From Clostridia bacterium (GTDB lineage: Bacteria; Bacillota_E; RBS10-35; JAJYVN01): DNA of 12,672 nt. The translations under genes and the position numbers were made by a program. This document shows positions 1 to 6,763 of the stretch, one piece after another. The stretch lies in assembly GCA_027335515.1 (NCBI GenBank), contig DAHWHT010000171.1:1-12672 (forward strand), in the 5' to 3' direction. Under the pieces are notes generated by a model. The model did no database searches and had not been told where the DNA came from. It was given only the letters and a program-made list of their open reading frames with translations. Position 1 is the first letter of the stretch; each line of letters begins with the position of its first letter.

Positions 1-141
1 CCGCCGAATCTGCTGGTGCCACACCTTGCTGCGACCGACCTCCACCGGCACGCGATGCCATGCAATCCGTCGAGGCTACCCGCAACGTGCTATCCCCGGC
101 CCACCGGATGGTCGGTTATGGTATTACGCAGGATAGTACTA
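1..141. repeat. Left copy of a 141-bp perfect terminal inverted repeat
   Basis: Bases 1-141 are identical, without a mismatch, to the reverse complement of 12532-12672. Identity stops at base 142 (g here, t in the other copy). The inner edge falls on the TAG stop codon of the PP2C gene (139-141, minus strand). The outer limit of the repeat is unknown because the window ends inside it. The identity is seen directly. Two readings are open: the end of a multi-copy element such as an insertion sequence present in both orientations, or a contig boundary set by an assembler k-mer of 141 that collapses such a repeat. No transposase can be recognised in the 141 bases. Confidence 0.97.
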
Positions 142-867
142 GGCCTGGGCCGCGATTACCGTGATGTTGTCCGGCCCGCCGCGGGCATTGGCGATGGACA
201 CCAGATCCTCGCACAATGACAGGGGTGGCCCGGCCGCCCGCACCGAGTCCTCGATCTCACGCGTCGGCACCATGGTCGTCAGGCCGTCGGTCGTGAGAAT
301 CAACCAGTCCCCTGGAACGAGATCCGACACCCCCGTCTCCACGGACAGCCCACCGCCGTGCATACCAAGCGCCTGGGTCAATACGTTGCGGGCGGGGTGG
401 CGCCGGGCATCCTCTTCCCCAATCCAGCCGTCGGCCGCGAGTTGGCCGACCAGCGAGTGGTCCCGGGTCAACAGGCGCAGGCCGCCGTCGTGCAGCACGT
501 ACGCGCGGCTGTCGCCCACGTGCCCCCAAAAGACGCGGCGGTCCTGAACGACCACCGCAGTCAGGGTCGTCCCCATCCCGACCAGGTCGGGATCGGCCGC
601 CGCCTGCAGCACCGCCGCGTGCGCCGCTTCGATGGCCGAGCGCAACCGCTGGTCCCACTGGGTCCCGGGCGACCGGCGCCGCCGCAATCCCTCACGCAGC
701 GCCTGGATGGCGATCCGGCTGGCCACCTCGCCCGCACTGCAACCACCCAGACCGTCGGCCACCGCCAGCAACCACCGTCGACCGGAGGGCGGCAGGGCCT
801 CCATGCAGTAGCTATCCTCGTTGGTCTCGCGCACCCTGCCAATGTCGCTGACCCCAGCGAACCGCAC
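139..867 (-). CDS. prpC: PP2C-family serine/threonine protein phosphatase (PrpC/Stp-like)
   Basis: A cytosolic Mn2+/Mg2+-dependent phosphatase of 242 residues, the usual size for bacterial PrpC/Stp. These enzymes remove phosphate from Ser/Thr residues modified by the PASTA kinase PrkC. The family motifs are in order: RETNEDSY (13-20), VADGLGG with the metal-binding Asp (36-42), MGTT (98-101), GHVGDSRAY (115-123), TRDHS (134-138), TTDGLT (192-197) and GGPDNITV (230-237). The start is a GTG at 865-867 preceded by GGGGGGAGGAG (871-881); the open frame continues upstream to 1035 but those residues do not resemble the family. It is the last gene of the minus-strand operon, 107 bp after the M81 gene. 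In Firmicutes the next gene is normally prkC, but here the terminal repeat begins at this gene's stop codon. The C-terminus looks complete or nearly so. Function is sure from motifs; the PrkC partnership is inferred. Confidence 0.93.
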   Translation of the reverse strand: MRFAGVSDIGRVRETNEDSYCMEALPPSGRRWLLAVADGLGGCSAGEVASRIAIQALREGLRRRRSPGTQWDQRLRSAIEAAHAAVLQAAADPDLVGMGTTLTAVVVQDRRVFWGHVGDSRAYVLHDGGLRLLTRDHSLVGQLAADGWIGEEDARRHPARNVLTQALGMHGGGLSVETGVSDLVPGDWLILTTDGLTTMVPTREIEDSVRAAGPPLSLCEDLVSIANARGGPDNITVIAAQA

Positions 868-974
868 CCGCTCCTCCCCCCCTGCCGCCACGCGCGGCAA
901 CGGCGAACTGCGCCGCCCCCGTCCACCCTGCCCGTCTGACCGTCGATCCCCGTGCAATCCTTGGCATTCGGCGT

Positions 975-2480
975 CTAATCGGCCCCCCCTGCCGTCGGAG
1001 CCTGCTGGTGGATGCTGACGGAAGTACCATCCCATGTCGCAGCCTCGTCCAGGGGGTAGGTCGGACGCGGCCGGCGCGTATAGGTGAAGCTTCCCAGATC
1101 AAGGCTGGTGGCGCCCGGGCTGCGCAGCAGCAACCGATCGGCCCGCGGGTCCGCAGCCACGCGATCCGCGTAGGCCGGGAACAGATAGCCGATCTTCAGC
1201 ACCAGCACCCGGCCGGGCCGCAGCGGTTGGAGCCCGAGGTCCTCCAGGAACGCGGGCTGCGTCATACCAAGCCGGCGCTCGCCCACCACCACGCGCAGTC
1301 CGCCGGCCGCGAGCACCGCGACCCTGCCGGCGGCCCCAGCCGCACCCACGTGCTCGACGCGGGCGGTCAAGGGAAACCGGGGACCGGCGGAACCCATGGC
1401 CCCTCCCAACCGGACGGAAACGCTCCCACCCGGGCCGACCGCGACCGCCGCGGCGACGGCCGGCGGGTCGACCAGCAGGGCCACGACGACATCGGCCAGT
1501 TTGGCCGCCCGCACCGCCGCCAGGACGCGGACGTCGTCTTGCGGCGCCCCCGCCGTCGGATTGTCGCCCGCATCCGAAACAACCACCGCCCGGCCGGCCG
1601 CCGCCAGGCGCCCCGCCTCCGCCAACCCCCCGACCACATCCCAGGTCGGCACCGAACGAAAGCAGTCCCTGCGCACGGCCCACCAGGAGGAGGCCAAATC
1701 CACCGCGAGTTCGCGCGCGCGGACCGGGGGCGTCTGTGCCACCACGATCACGCTCGCCTCATTCCAGAGGGTATCCGCCCAGGGGAATCCGTCGAGCAGG
1801 GAAATGGCCCAGACCGCGGGGTCAAGCTCCATTGCCACCGCGCGCCGCCACAAAGAGGCCGTCGGCTCGGTGTCCGTCTGGGCAAACTCACCGGGCAACA
1901 GCAGCGGCAGCCGCGCCTGAACCATGGTCGGGCGCCGTCCGGTGGTCAGCATGCGCACGAGCAGCGCGGCCCCGCGGGCCCCCGTGTCCCGCTGGTCGCG
2001 GTGCGGCGCCGTCCGGTAGCCGACCAGCGCGTCGGCCTGGGAAACCATGGTCGGACTGATGCTGGCGTGCAGGTCCAGGGTGCAGACCAGCGGCACGTCC
2101 CGGCCGACCGCGCCGCGCACGGCGGCCAGCAGATCGCCCTGGGCGTCGTCCAGGCCGTCGACCGCGAGCGAGCCGTGCATCGCCAGCAACACACCGTCCG
2201 GTCGGGCCGCCCGCACCCCCGCCACGAGTTCGTCGGCCAGCGCGTCCCACGCACCCCGGTCCACCAGGCCCGAGACAGCCGCGCCCGCGTCGAGCCCCTC
2301 ACAGGACTCCAGGCCTGCGGCCGCCAGAACCGCGGCCGCCCCATTCCACTCGCCGACCGCCGAGCGACGCTGCGGCGGCCAGGGTGCACGCGCGACGGAA
2401 AACTGCGTCAAGTCGGTCCGCAGCGGGGTGAAGCCGCACGACTCGTGCCGGATCCCCCCGAGATAGACCCGCGCGCCCAT
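975..2480 (-). CDS. M81 family metallopeptidase (MlrC/microcystinase-like)
   Basis: 501 residues, the usual length for the M81 (MlrC, DUF1485/COG5476) family. The N-terminal domain begins GGIRHESCGFTP (8-19), matching the family's HE-containing start. It continues with MHGSL (101-105), TLDLHAS (134-140) and YRTAPHRD (155-162), which supply the expected Asp/His zinc ligands, and GFPWADT (231-237). A later SDAGDNPTAGAPQDD stretch corresponds to the family's conserved DN-x-GgG segment. MlrC in sphingomonads degrades linearised microcystin, but most relatives have no known substrate, so none is proposed here. The ATG is preceded by GGGGGGAG (2485-2492). The gene lies 29 bp after rlmN and reads with the operon. 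A peptidase at this place is not part of the usual rlmN-prpC-prkC order, which suggests insertion into the operon. Family assignment is firm; biological role unknown. Confidence 0.9.
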   Translation of the reverse strand: MGARVYLGGIRHESCGFTPLRTDLTQFSVARAPWPPQRRSAVGEWNGAAAVLAAAGLESCEGLDAGAAVSGLVDRGAWDALADELVAGVRAARPDGVLLAMHGSLAVDGLDDAQGDLLAAVRGAVGRDVPLVCTLDLHASISPTMVSQADALVGYRTAPHRDQRDTGARGAALLVRMLTTGRRPTMVQARLPLLLPGEFAQTDTEPTASLWRRAVAMELDPAVWAISLLDGFPWADTLWNEASVIVVAQTPPVRARELAVDLASSWWAVRRDCFRSVPTWDVVGGLAEAGRLAAAGRAVVVSDAGDNPTAGAPQDDVRVLAAVRAAKLADVVVALLVDPPAVAAAVAVGPGGSVSVRLGGAMGSAGPRFPLTARVEHVGAAGAAGRVAVLAAGGLRVVVGERRLGMTQPAFLEDLGLQPLRPGRVLVLKIGYLFPAYADRVAADPRADRLLLRSPGATSLDLGSFTYTRRPRPTYPLDEAATWDGTSVSIHQQAPTAGGAD

Positions 2481-2509
2481 CGCGCTCCCCCCGACTCGCC
2501 AAGGTCGCG

Positions 2510-3712
2510 TCAGCCGTCTTGCCCCGCGTGCGGCGAGGGCGCGCCGACCGCGGCGGCGTCGCGCTGCCGCCGCAGTTGGCCGCAGGCGGCGGCGATCCCC
2601 GCCCCGAGCTGGCGCCGCACGGTCACCGCCAGACCGGCACCCCGCAGCAGTCCGCCAAAGCGCGCCACGGCCTCCGGCGGACTGGCAAACAGTTCCCGCT
2701 CCGGTACGGGATTCATCGGTATCAGGTTGACGTGGCAGGAAAGACCCCGCAGCAGCCGGCCGAGTTCACGGGCATGCTCCGGCAGGTCGTTGACCCCATC
2801 GATCAGGATGTATTCAAACGTCAGCCGGCGTCCGGTGTGCTGCGCATAACGCCGGCAGGCCGGCAGCAGCGTCTGCAGCGGGAAGCGCCGGTTGAGGGGC
2901 ACCAGGCGGTCCCGCAGGGTATCGTTGGGCGCATGCAGCGAGACGGCCAGGGTCAGCGGCAACGCCAGTTCCGCCAGTCGGTCGATGCCATCCACCAGGC
3001 CGGAGGTGGATACGGTCAGATGGCGCCAGCCGATGCCGGCGCCGTCCGGCTCGTGCACCAGCCTCAGGAACCGCACCACGGCGTCGAGGTTTTCCAGCGG
3101 CTCCCCCATCCCCATGACCACCAGGCGCGCGATGCGCCCGGGCCCACCGGCCTGCTCCCCCGCCGGCACCGGAAAGGCATCGGAATCCGCAGCGTGCGCG
3201 GCGAGGTCCGCGTTGAGCAGCGCCACCTGTTCGGCCATCTCGGAGGCACGCAGGTTGCGCCGCAGCCCGCCAAGCGTCGAGGCGCAAAAACGGCACCCCA
3301 TGCGGCAACCGACCTGGCTGCTGACGCAGGCCGAATAGCCGTAATGGTAGCGCATCAGCACCGCCTCGACGGTCTCGCCGTCGCCCAGTTCGAGCAGGTA
3401 CTTCACGGTCCCGTCGGCGCGGTCCACCTGCCGCTCCAGCAGCCGGGCGGCATGCAGCGTCGCTTCCCGCTCCAGGCGGGCGCGCAGCGCGGACGGCAGG
3501 GTGTGGATCCCTCCGAAGGAGCGGGCACCCCGCGCGTGCAGCGCGCCAAACAACTGCCGGCCGCGGTAGGCGGGCTCGCCCCAGGCGGCCATGAGCGCCG
3601 CCAGTTCTTCCGGCAGCATGCCCTTGACGTCCTGCAGCGCCCGCCCGTCAGGCCCCGCGGGGCCGTCCCAACCGGGCGGCGGCGGAAGCGGTCGGACCGC
3701 CGGTCCATCCAC
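2510..3712 (-). CDS. rlmN: Radical SAM dual-specificity RNA methyltransferase RlmN
   Basis: Methylates C2 of A2503 in 23S rRNA and A37 of some tRNAs by a radical-SAM mechanism with a methyl-cysteine intermediate. The 400-residue protein shows the N-terminal helical domain (about 32-85) and the 4Fe-4S motif CRMGCRFC (C136, C140, C143). It also has the two mechanistic cysteines (C129 in ACVSSQVGC, C377 in AACGQL), GMGEPLENLD (201-210), STSGLVDGID (235-244), SLHAPND (258-264) and the FEYILIDGVND segment. The usual Asp before the final AACGQL is replaced (GAGIAAACGQL). There is a proline/glycine-rich insertion around 172-193. The GTG start at 3710-3712 is chosen because GAGGGGGTGG (3719-3728) lies 6 nt upstream, overlapping the rsmB stop codon. 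An internal ATG (Met32) would remove part of the N-terminal domain. It follows rsmB by 14 bp, consistent with one transcript. Confidence 0.95.
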   Translation of the reverse strand: MDGPAVRPLPPPPGWDGPAGPDGRALQDVKGMLPEELAALMAAWGEPAYRGRQLFGALHARGARSFGGIHTLPSALRARLEREATLHAARLLERQVDRADGTVKYLLELGDGETVEAVLMRYHYGYSACVSSQVGCRMGCRFCASTLGGLRRNLRASEMAEQVALLNADLAAHAADSDAFPVPAGEQAGGPGRIARLVVMGMGEPLENLDAVVRFLRLVHEPDGAGIGWRHLTVSTSGLVDGIDRLAELALPLTLAVSLHAPNDTLRDRLVPLNRRFPLQTLLPACRRYAQHTGRRLTFEYILIDGVNDLPEHARELGRLLRGLSCHVNLIPMNPVPERELFASPPEAVARFGGLLRGAGLAVTVRRQLGAGIAAACGQLRRQRDAAAVGAPSPHAGQDG

Positions 3713-3726
3713 GCGGAGCCACCCCC

Positions 3727-5085
3727 TCAGCCCGTCGCCCCCCGGCGCAGGGCCGCGATAAAAAACCCCTCGGTTCCGTGCCGGTGCGGCCACAACTGCA
3801 GCCAGCCCTCGGCCGCGCCGGGGTCATCCGCAAGCCCAGCCGGCAGGCGCGGCCGCAGGTCCACCGGTTGGAAATCGGGCCGCCGCGCCAACAAACCCGT
3901 CACGATCGCGCCGTTTTCCTCCGGCTCGGTTGTACACGTACTGTATACCAGCAGACCGCCGGGCTTCACGCAGCGGGCCGCCGCGCCGATCAACTCGGCC
4001 TGCAACCCCGCAAGCGCGACGATGTCGGCCTCCCGCTTGCGCCAGCGCAGGTCCGCCCGACCGGCGAGCGCGCCGAGCCCCGAGCACGGTGCATCGCACA
4101 GCACCACATCGCATTGATCGGCGAACGCCCCCGGCAGGGCGCGCGCGTCGCCGACCCGGGTCTCCAGGCAGGTCAGGCCCAGCCGCGCCGCCGCCGCGGC
4201 ACACACCGCGACGCGTTCCGCGGACACGTCGTTGGCGACCACACGGCCGCGATCGCGCATCCACTCCGCCAGGTGGGTGGCCTTGCCCCCCGGAGCGGCG
4301 GCCACATCCAGGCACAGCGCACCGGCGGGCGGCGCCGCGACCGCCGCCACCAGCATCGAGGCCTCCCCCTGCACGCTGCAGCGCCCCTCCGCCAGGGCGG
4401 CGATCCGCCCCGGCGCGCCGCCGCGGTCCAGCAGGACCGCATCCGCCAGCCAACGGCCCGGAAGGGCGGCATACCCGGCCGCCGCGAGTTCGGCCCCCAG
4501 GCGCACCCCGTCGAGGCGCAGGCGGTTCGCGCGCAGGGCCACCTGGGGCGGGAGGTTGTTGGCCTGCAACAGCGCCTCCGTCTCCTGGGGACCCAGGCGA
4601 CGCAACCAGCGCGCCACCAGCCAGGCCGGATGCGAATGGGCGGCGGCCAGCGCCTCCGCGTCCCGCCCTCCGGCAAAGGGCGCAGGGGCCGCCGCCGCCC
4701 GGCGCAGGACCGCGTTGACCAGACCCGCGCCCCCCGGACGGCCGTGCCGCCGGGCCAGCGCGACGGCCTGCGCCACCGCCGCATAGGCCGGGGTGCGCGC
4801 GTGGCGCAGTTGATACAGCCCCAGACGCAGTGCCGCCCGCACCCCCGGCTCCAGGGAGCGCAGCGGTCGGTTGCACAGGGTGCCAAGCTCCGCGTCCAAA
4901 GAGAGCCGGCGCCGCGTGACCCCGTAGACGAGCTCGGTCGCCAGGCTGCGGTCCACGGCGGCCGCCGGCGCACGCAGGGCGCGGTCAAGCGCGGAGCCGG
5001 CGGGGGCGCCGCGCTCGATGGCCAACAGGGCCTCCAGGGCGGCCTCGCGCGCCGGATCGGCCGGAGCCGGCCGCGGTTCACTCAA
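3727..5085 (-). CDS. rsmB: 16S rRNA (cytosine-967-C5)-methyltransferase RsmB
   Basis: Transfers methyl from S-adenosylmethionine to C967 of 16S rRNA (E. coli numbering). The 452-residue protein has the RsmB arrangement. A NusB-like helical N-terminal domain covers about 10-135, with conserved ELVYGVTRRR (51-60) and GLVNAVLRR (121-129). A Rossmann methyltransferase domain follows, with motif I DVAAAPGGKATHLA (260-273), motif IV CDAPCSGLGAL (330-340, PCS cysteine 334), RADLRWRK (343-350) and motif VI YSTCTTEPEENG with catalytic C384. The start is a TTG at 5083-5085 whose bases overlap the fmt stop in TTGAGTGA (5078-5085), with a G-rich Shine-Dalgarno-like run 7 nt upstream. The overlap indicates translational coupling. 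No in-frame ATG lies near the expected N-terminus; upstream residues do not resemble the family. Confidence 0.95.
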   Translation of the reverse strand: MSEPRPAPADPAREAALEALLAIERGAPAGSALDRALRAPAAAVDRSLATELVYGVTRRRLSLDAELGTLCNRPLRSLEPGVRAALRLGLYQLRHARTPAYAAVAQAVALARRHGRPGGAGLVNAVLRRAAAAPAPFAGGRDAEALAAAHSHPAWLVARWLRRLGPQETEALLQANNLPPQVALRANRLRLDGVRLGAELAAAGYAALPGRWLADAVLLDRGGAPGRIAALAEGRCSVQGEASMLVAAVAAPPAGALCLDVAAAPGGKATHLAEWMRDRGRVVANDVSAERVAVCAAAAARLGLTCLETRVGDARALPGAFADQCDVVLCDAPCSGLGALAGRADLRWRKREADIVALAGLQAELIGAAARCVKPGGLLVYSTCTTEPEENGAIVTGLLARRPDFQPVDLRPRLPAGLADDPGAAEGWLQLWPHRHGTEGFFIAALRRGATG

Positions 5086-6529
5086 GCGCTTGCCCCACCC
5101 GCAACCGGCGTCCCCGCGCCCACTCCAGCGCGTCCAACGGTCGCGACCCGGGCGCCTGCACCCGCCGCAGCAGCAGCACGCCGTCACCGGTCGCCACCGC
5201 CAGGCCCTGGTCCTTGCGCAACCCGACGACGGTTGCGGGCGGGGCCGAGGCCGTTTCGGCCAGGGCGCGCGCCTCAAGCAGCTTGAGGCCTCCCGGCGTG
5301 CGCAGGGCCGGACGCGGCGCCAGCGCGCGCACGCGCGCGGCCAGGACGGCCGCGGGCAGGGCGAAGTCGCAGACCTCCTCATCCGGCCCGATCTTCGGCG
5401 CCTGCGTGGCCAGTGCCGGGTCCTGGACCTGGGGCTTGGCACGGTCGGTGGCAAGCGCACGCAGGGCCGCCAGCAGCAGGCGGCCCCCGAGCCCGGCCAA
5501 CCGTTCGGTCAGTTCGCCCCCGTTTTCGTCGGCACCCACCGCCACGGCCTCCTGCAGCAGGATGTCCCCGGCGTCCACCTGGCGCGCCATGCGCTGAATG
5601 GTCACCCCCGTCTCGGTATCGCCGTTCCAAAGCGCGCGGCGCACCGGATCGGGGCCACGGTAGCGCGGCAGCAGGGACGGATGGACGTTGAGCGCTCCGA
5701 GGCGCGGCAGTTCCAGGACGCGGCCGGGGAGGATACCGCCGTAGGCCGCCGAGACGATCACATCGGGGGCCGCTTCGCGCAGCCGCTTCCAGAGATCCAG
5801 GTCCCGCGGACCCGGCGGCGTCACCACCTCCAGCCCCGCCTCGTCCGCCGCGAGCCTCACCGGCGTGGGCCGCAGGCGCAGACCGCGGCCCGCGGGTCGG
5901 TCGGGCTGCGTCACCACCAGCAGCGGCGCGACGTCGGCGGCCACCAGCGCGCGCAGGACTCGGGCCCCGAAGTCCGAGGTGCCCATGAACACGACGTCGA
6001 GCTTCGTTTCGGGGTGCACGGGCACAAGCCGGCTGGCCCGATCCGTAAACAGAATGCCGTCCAGGTGATCGACCTCATGCTGCAGGACGCGGGCGAAGTA
6101 GCCACTGGCGTCGATCCAGACCTCGCGGCCGTTGGCGTCCAGCCCATGCACCCGGATCGCCTCGGCGCGGTCCACCTGGCCCAGCAGATCCGGGATCGAC
6201 AGACAACCCTCCAGGGGTTCCGTCTGCGTACCCCGGGCGGTCACGACCTCCGGATTGACCAACGCACAGTGGCGCTCACCGGAGTCGACCACCAGGATGC
6301 GCTGGTCGATCCCCACCTGCGGCGCCGCCAACCCCACGCCGTTTTCGCGATACATCGTGGCGCGCATGCGCTCGATCAGGGCGCGTACCCCGCGATTCAC
6401 GTGCCGCACCGGCCGTGCCGGCCGCCGCAGGACGCCCTCATCCGGGCCGCCCACGCGGACCACCGCCAGCGGCTCGGCCTGCGCGGCATCCGCCCGTACC
6501 TGCCAGGCGGCCAGAGCCTCCTTGTCCAC
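5078..6529 (-). CDS. def-fmt: Peptide deformylase - methionyl-tRNA formyltransferase fusion (Def-Fmt)
   Basis: One uninterrupted frame of 483 residues carries two enzymes that act in sequence on the N-terminal formyl group. Residues about 20-165 are peptide deformylase, which removes formyl from nascent chains. All three metal-site motifs are present: GVGLAAPQ (64-71), EGCLS (107-111) and HEVDH (151-155). After a linker of about 12 residues, 177-483 are methionyl-tRNA formyltransferase, which formylates initiator Met-tRNA. It shows VVFMGTSDFG (179-188), VVTQPDRPAGRG (205-216), NVHPSLLPRYRG (281-292), VDAGDIL (318-324) and a degenerate C-terminal domain (about 380-483). No stop separates the halves. 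The only plausible separate Fmt starts are in-frame GTG codons just before the domain (for example at VHPETK), without a clear ribosome site. The start chosen is a GTG at 6527-6529 with GGGAGG (6541-6546) 11 nt upstream. It heads the minus operon. Both activities are firm; whether one polypeptide is made is inference from the sequence. Confidence 0.93.
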   Translation of the reverse strand: MDKEALAAWQVRADAAQAEPLAVVRVGGPDEGVLRRPARPVRHVNRGVRALIERMRATMYRENGVGLAAPQVGIDQRILVVDSGERHCALVNPEVVTARGTQTEPLEGCLSIPDLLGQVDRAEAIRVHGLDANGREVWIDASGYFARVLQHEVDHLDGILFTDRASRLVPVHPETKLDVVFMGTSDFGARVLRALVAADVAPLLVVTQPDRPAGRGLRLRPTPVRLAADEAGLEVVTPPGPRDLDLWKRLREAAPDVIVSAAYGGILPGRVLELPRLGALNVHPSLLPRYRGPDPVRRALWNGDTETGVTIQRMARQVDAGDILLQEAVAVGADENGGELTERLAGLGGRLLLAALRALATDRAKPQVQDPALATQAPKIGPDEEVCDFALPAAVLAARVRALAPRPALRTPGGLKLLEARALAETASAPPATVVGLRKDQGLAVATGDGVLLLRRVQAPGSRPLDALEWARGRRLRVGQALE

Positions 6530-6763
6530 GCCTGCGCCCGCCTCCCCCACCCGCTTCGGACCATGCCGCGACCTCTGGTGCCCAGGGCATCCCTGTCCGC
6601 AGCCGCGCGGGCCGCCCAGGCCCACGCGACCGGGACCCGTGAGTCCGACCGCTATTGTACGCAGTCGCACGCGTCCCCGCACGGCCGCACATGTCCCGGC
6701 GCCCCTGGGCATACAGCATCCCCGGCGCCGGCCCACCGGCCGCCGGTGGGGGGAACCTCGGGC
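6530..6763. promoter_or_regulatory. Divergent intergenic region between the def-fmt operon and the SLH lipoprotein gene
   Basis: 234 bp between two divergently transcribed genes, so promoters for both are expected here. On the minus strand TACAAT at 6654-6659 matches the -10 consensus in five of six bases and would give a leader of roughly 115-120 nt for def-fmt. No convincing -35 is visible 17 nt further up. No matching plus-strand promoter stands out. A G-rich run (about 6747-6753) lies some 10 nt before the lipoprotein ATG and may be its ribosome site. No small ORF or RNA gene was recognised. Confidence 0.35.
6541..6546 (-). promoter_or_regulatory. Shine-Dalgarno site deciding the def-fmt start
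   Basis: Read on the minus strand these bases are GGGAGG, 11 nt before the GTG at 6527-6529. The open frame runs on upstream to 8146 without homology, so this site together with the start of deformylase similarity fixes the start. A second purine run (AAGGAGG) lies just inside the gene but has no suitable start codon behind it. Confidence 0.55.

Noticed and set aside
1008..2849. 613-codon plus-strand frame opposite the M81 gene and rlmN
   Set aside because: Arg/Pro/Gly-rich shadow of well-supported minus-strand genes, with no recognisable domain.
5018..6763. Plus-strand frame upstream of the SLH lipoprotein, open for nearly 600 codons
   Set aside because: It is antisense to def-fmt, which has full family motifs. 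Long open shadow frames are common at this GC content. The lipoprotein signal peptide fixes the real start at 6764.
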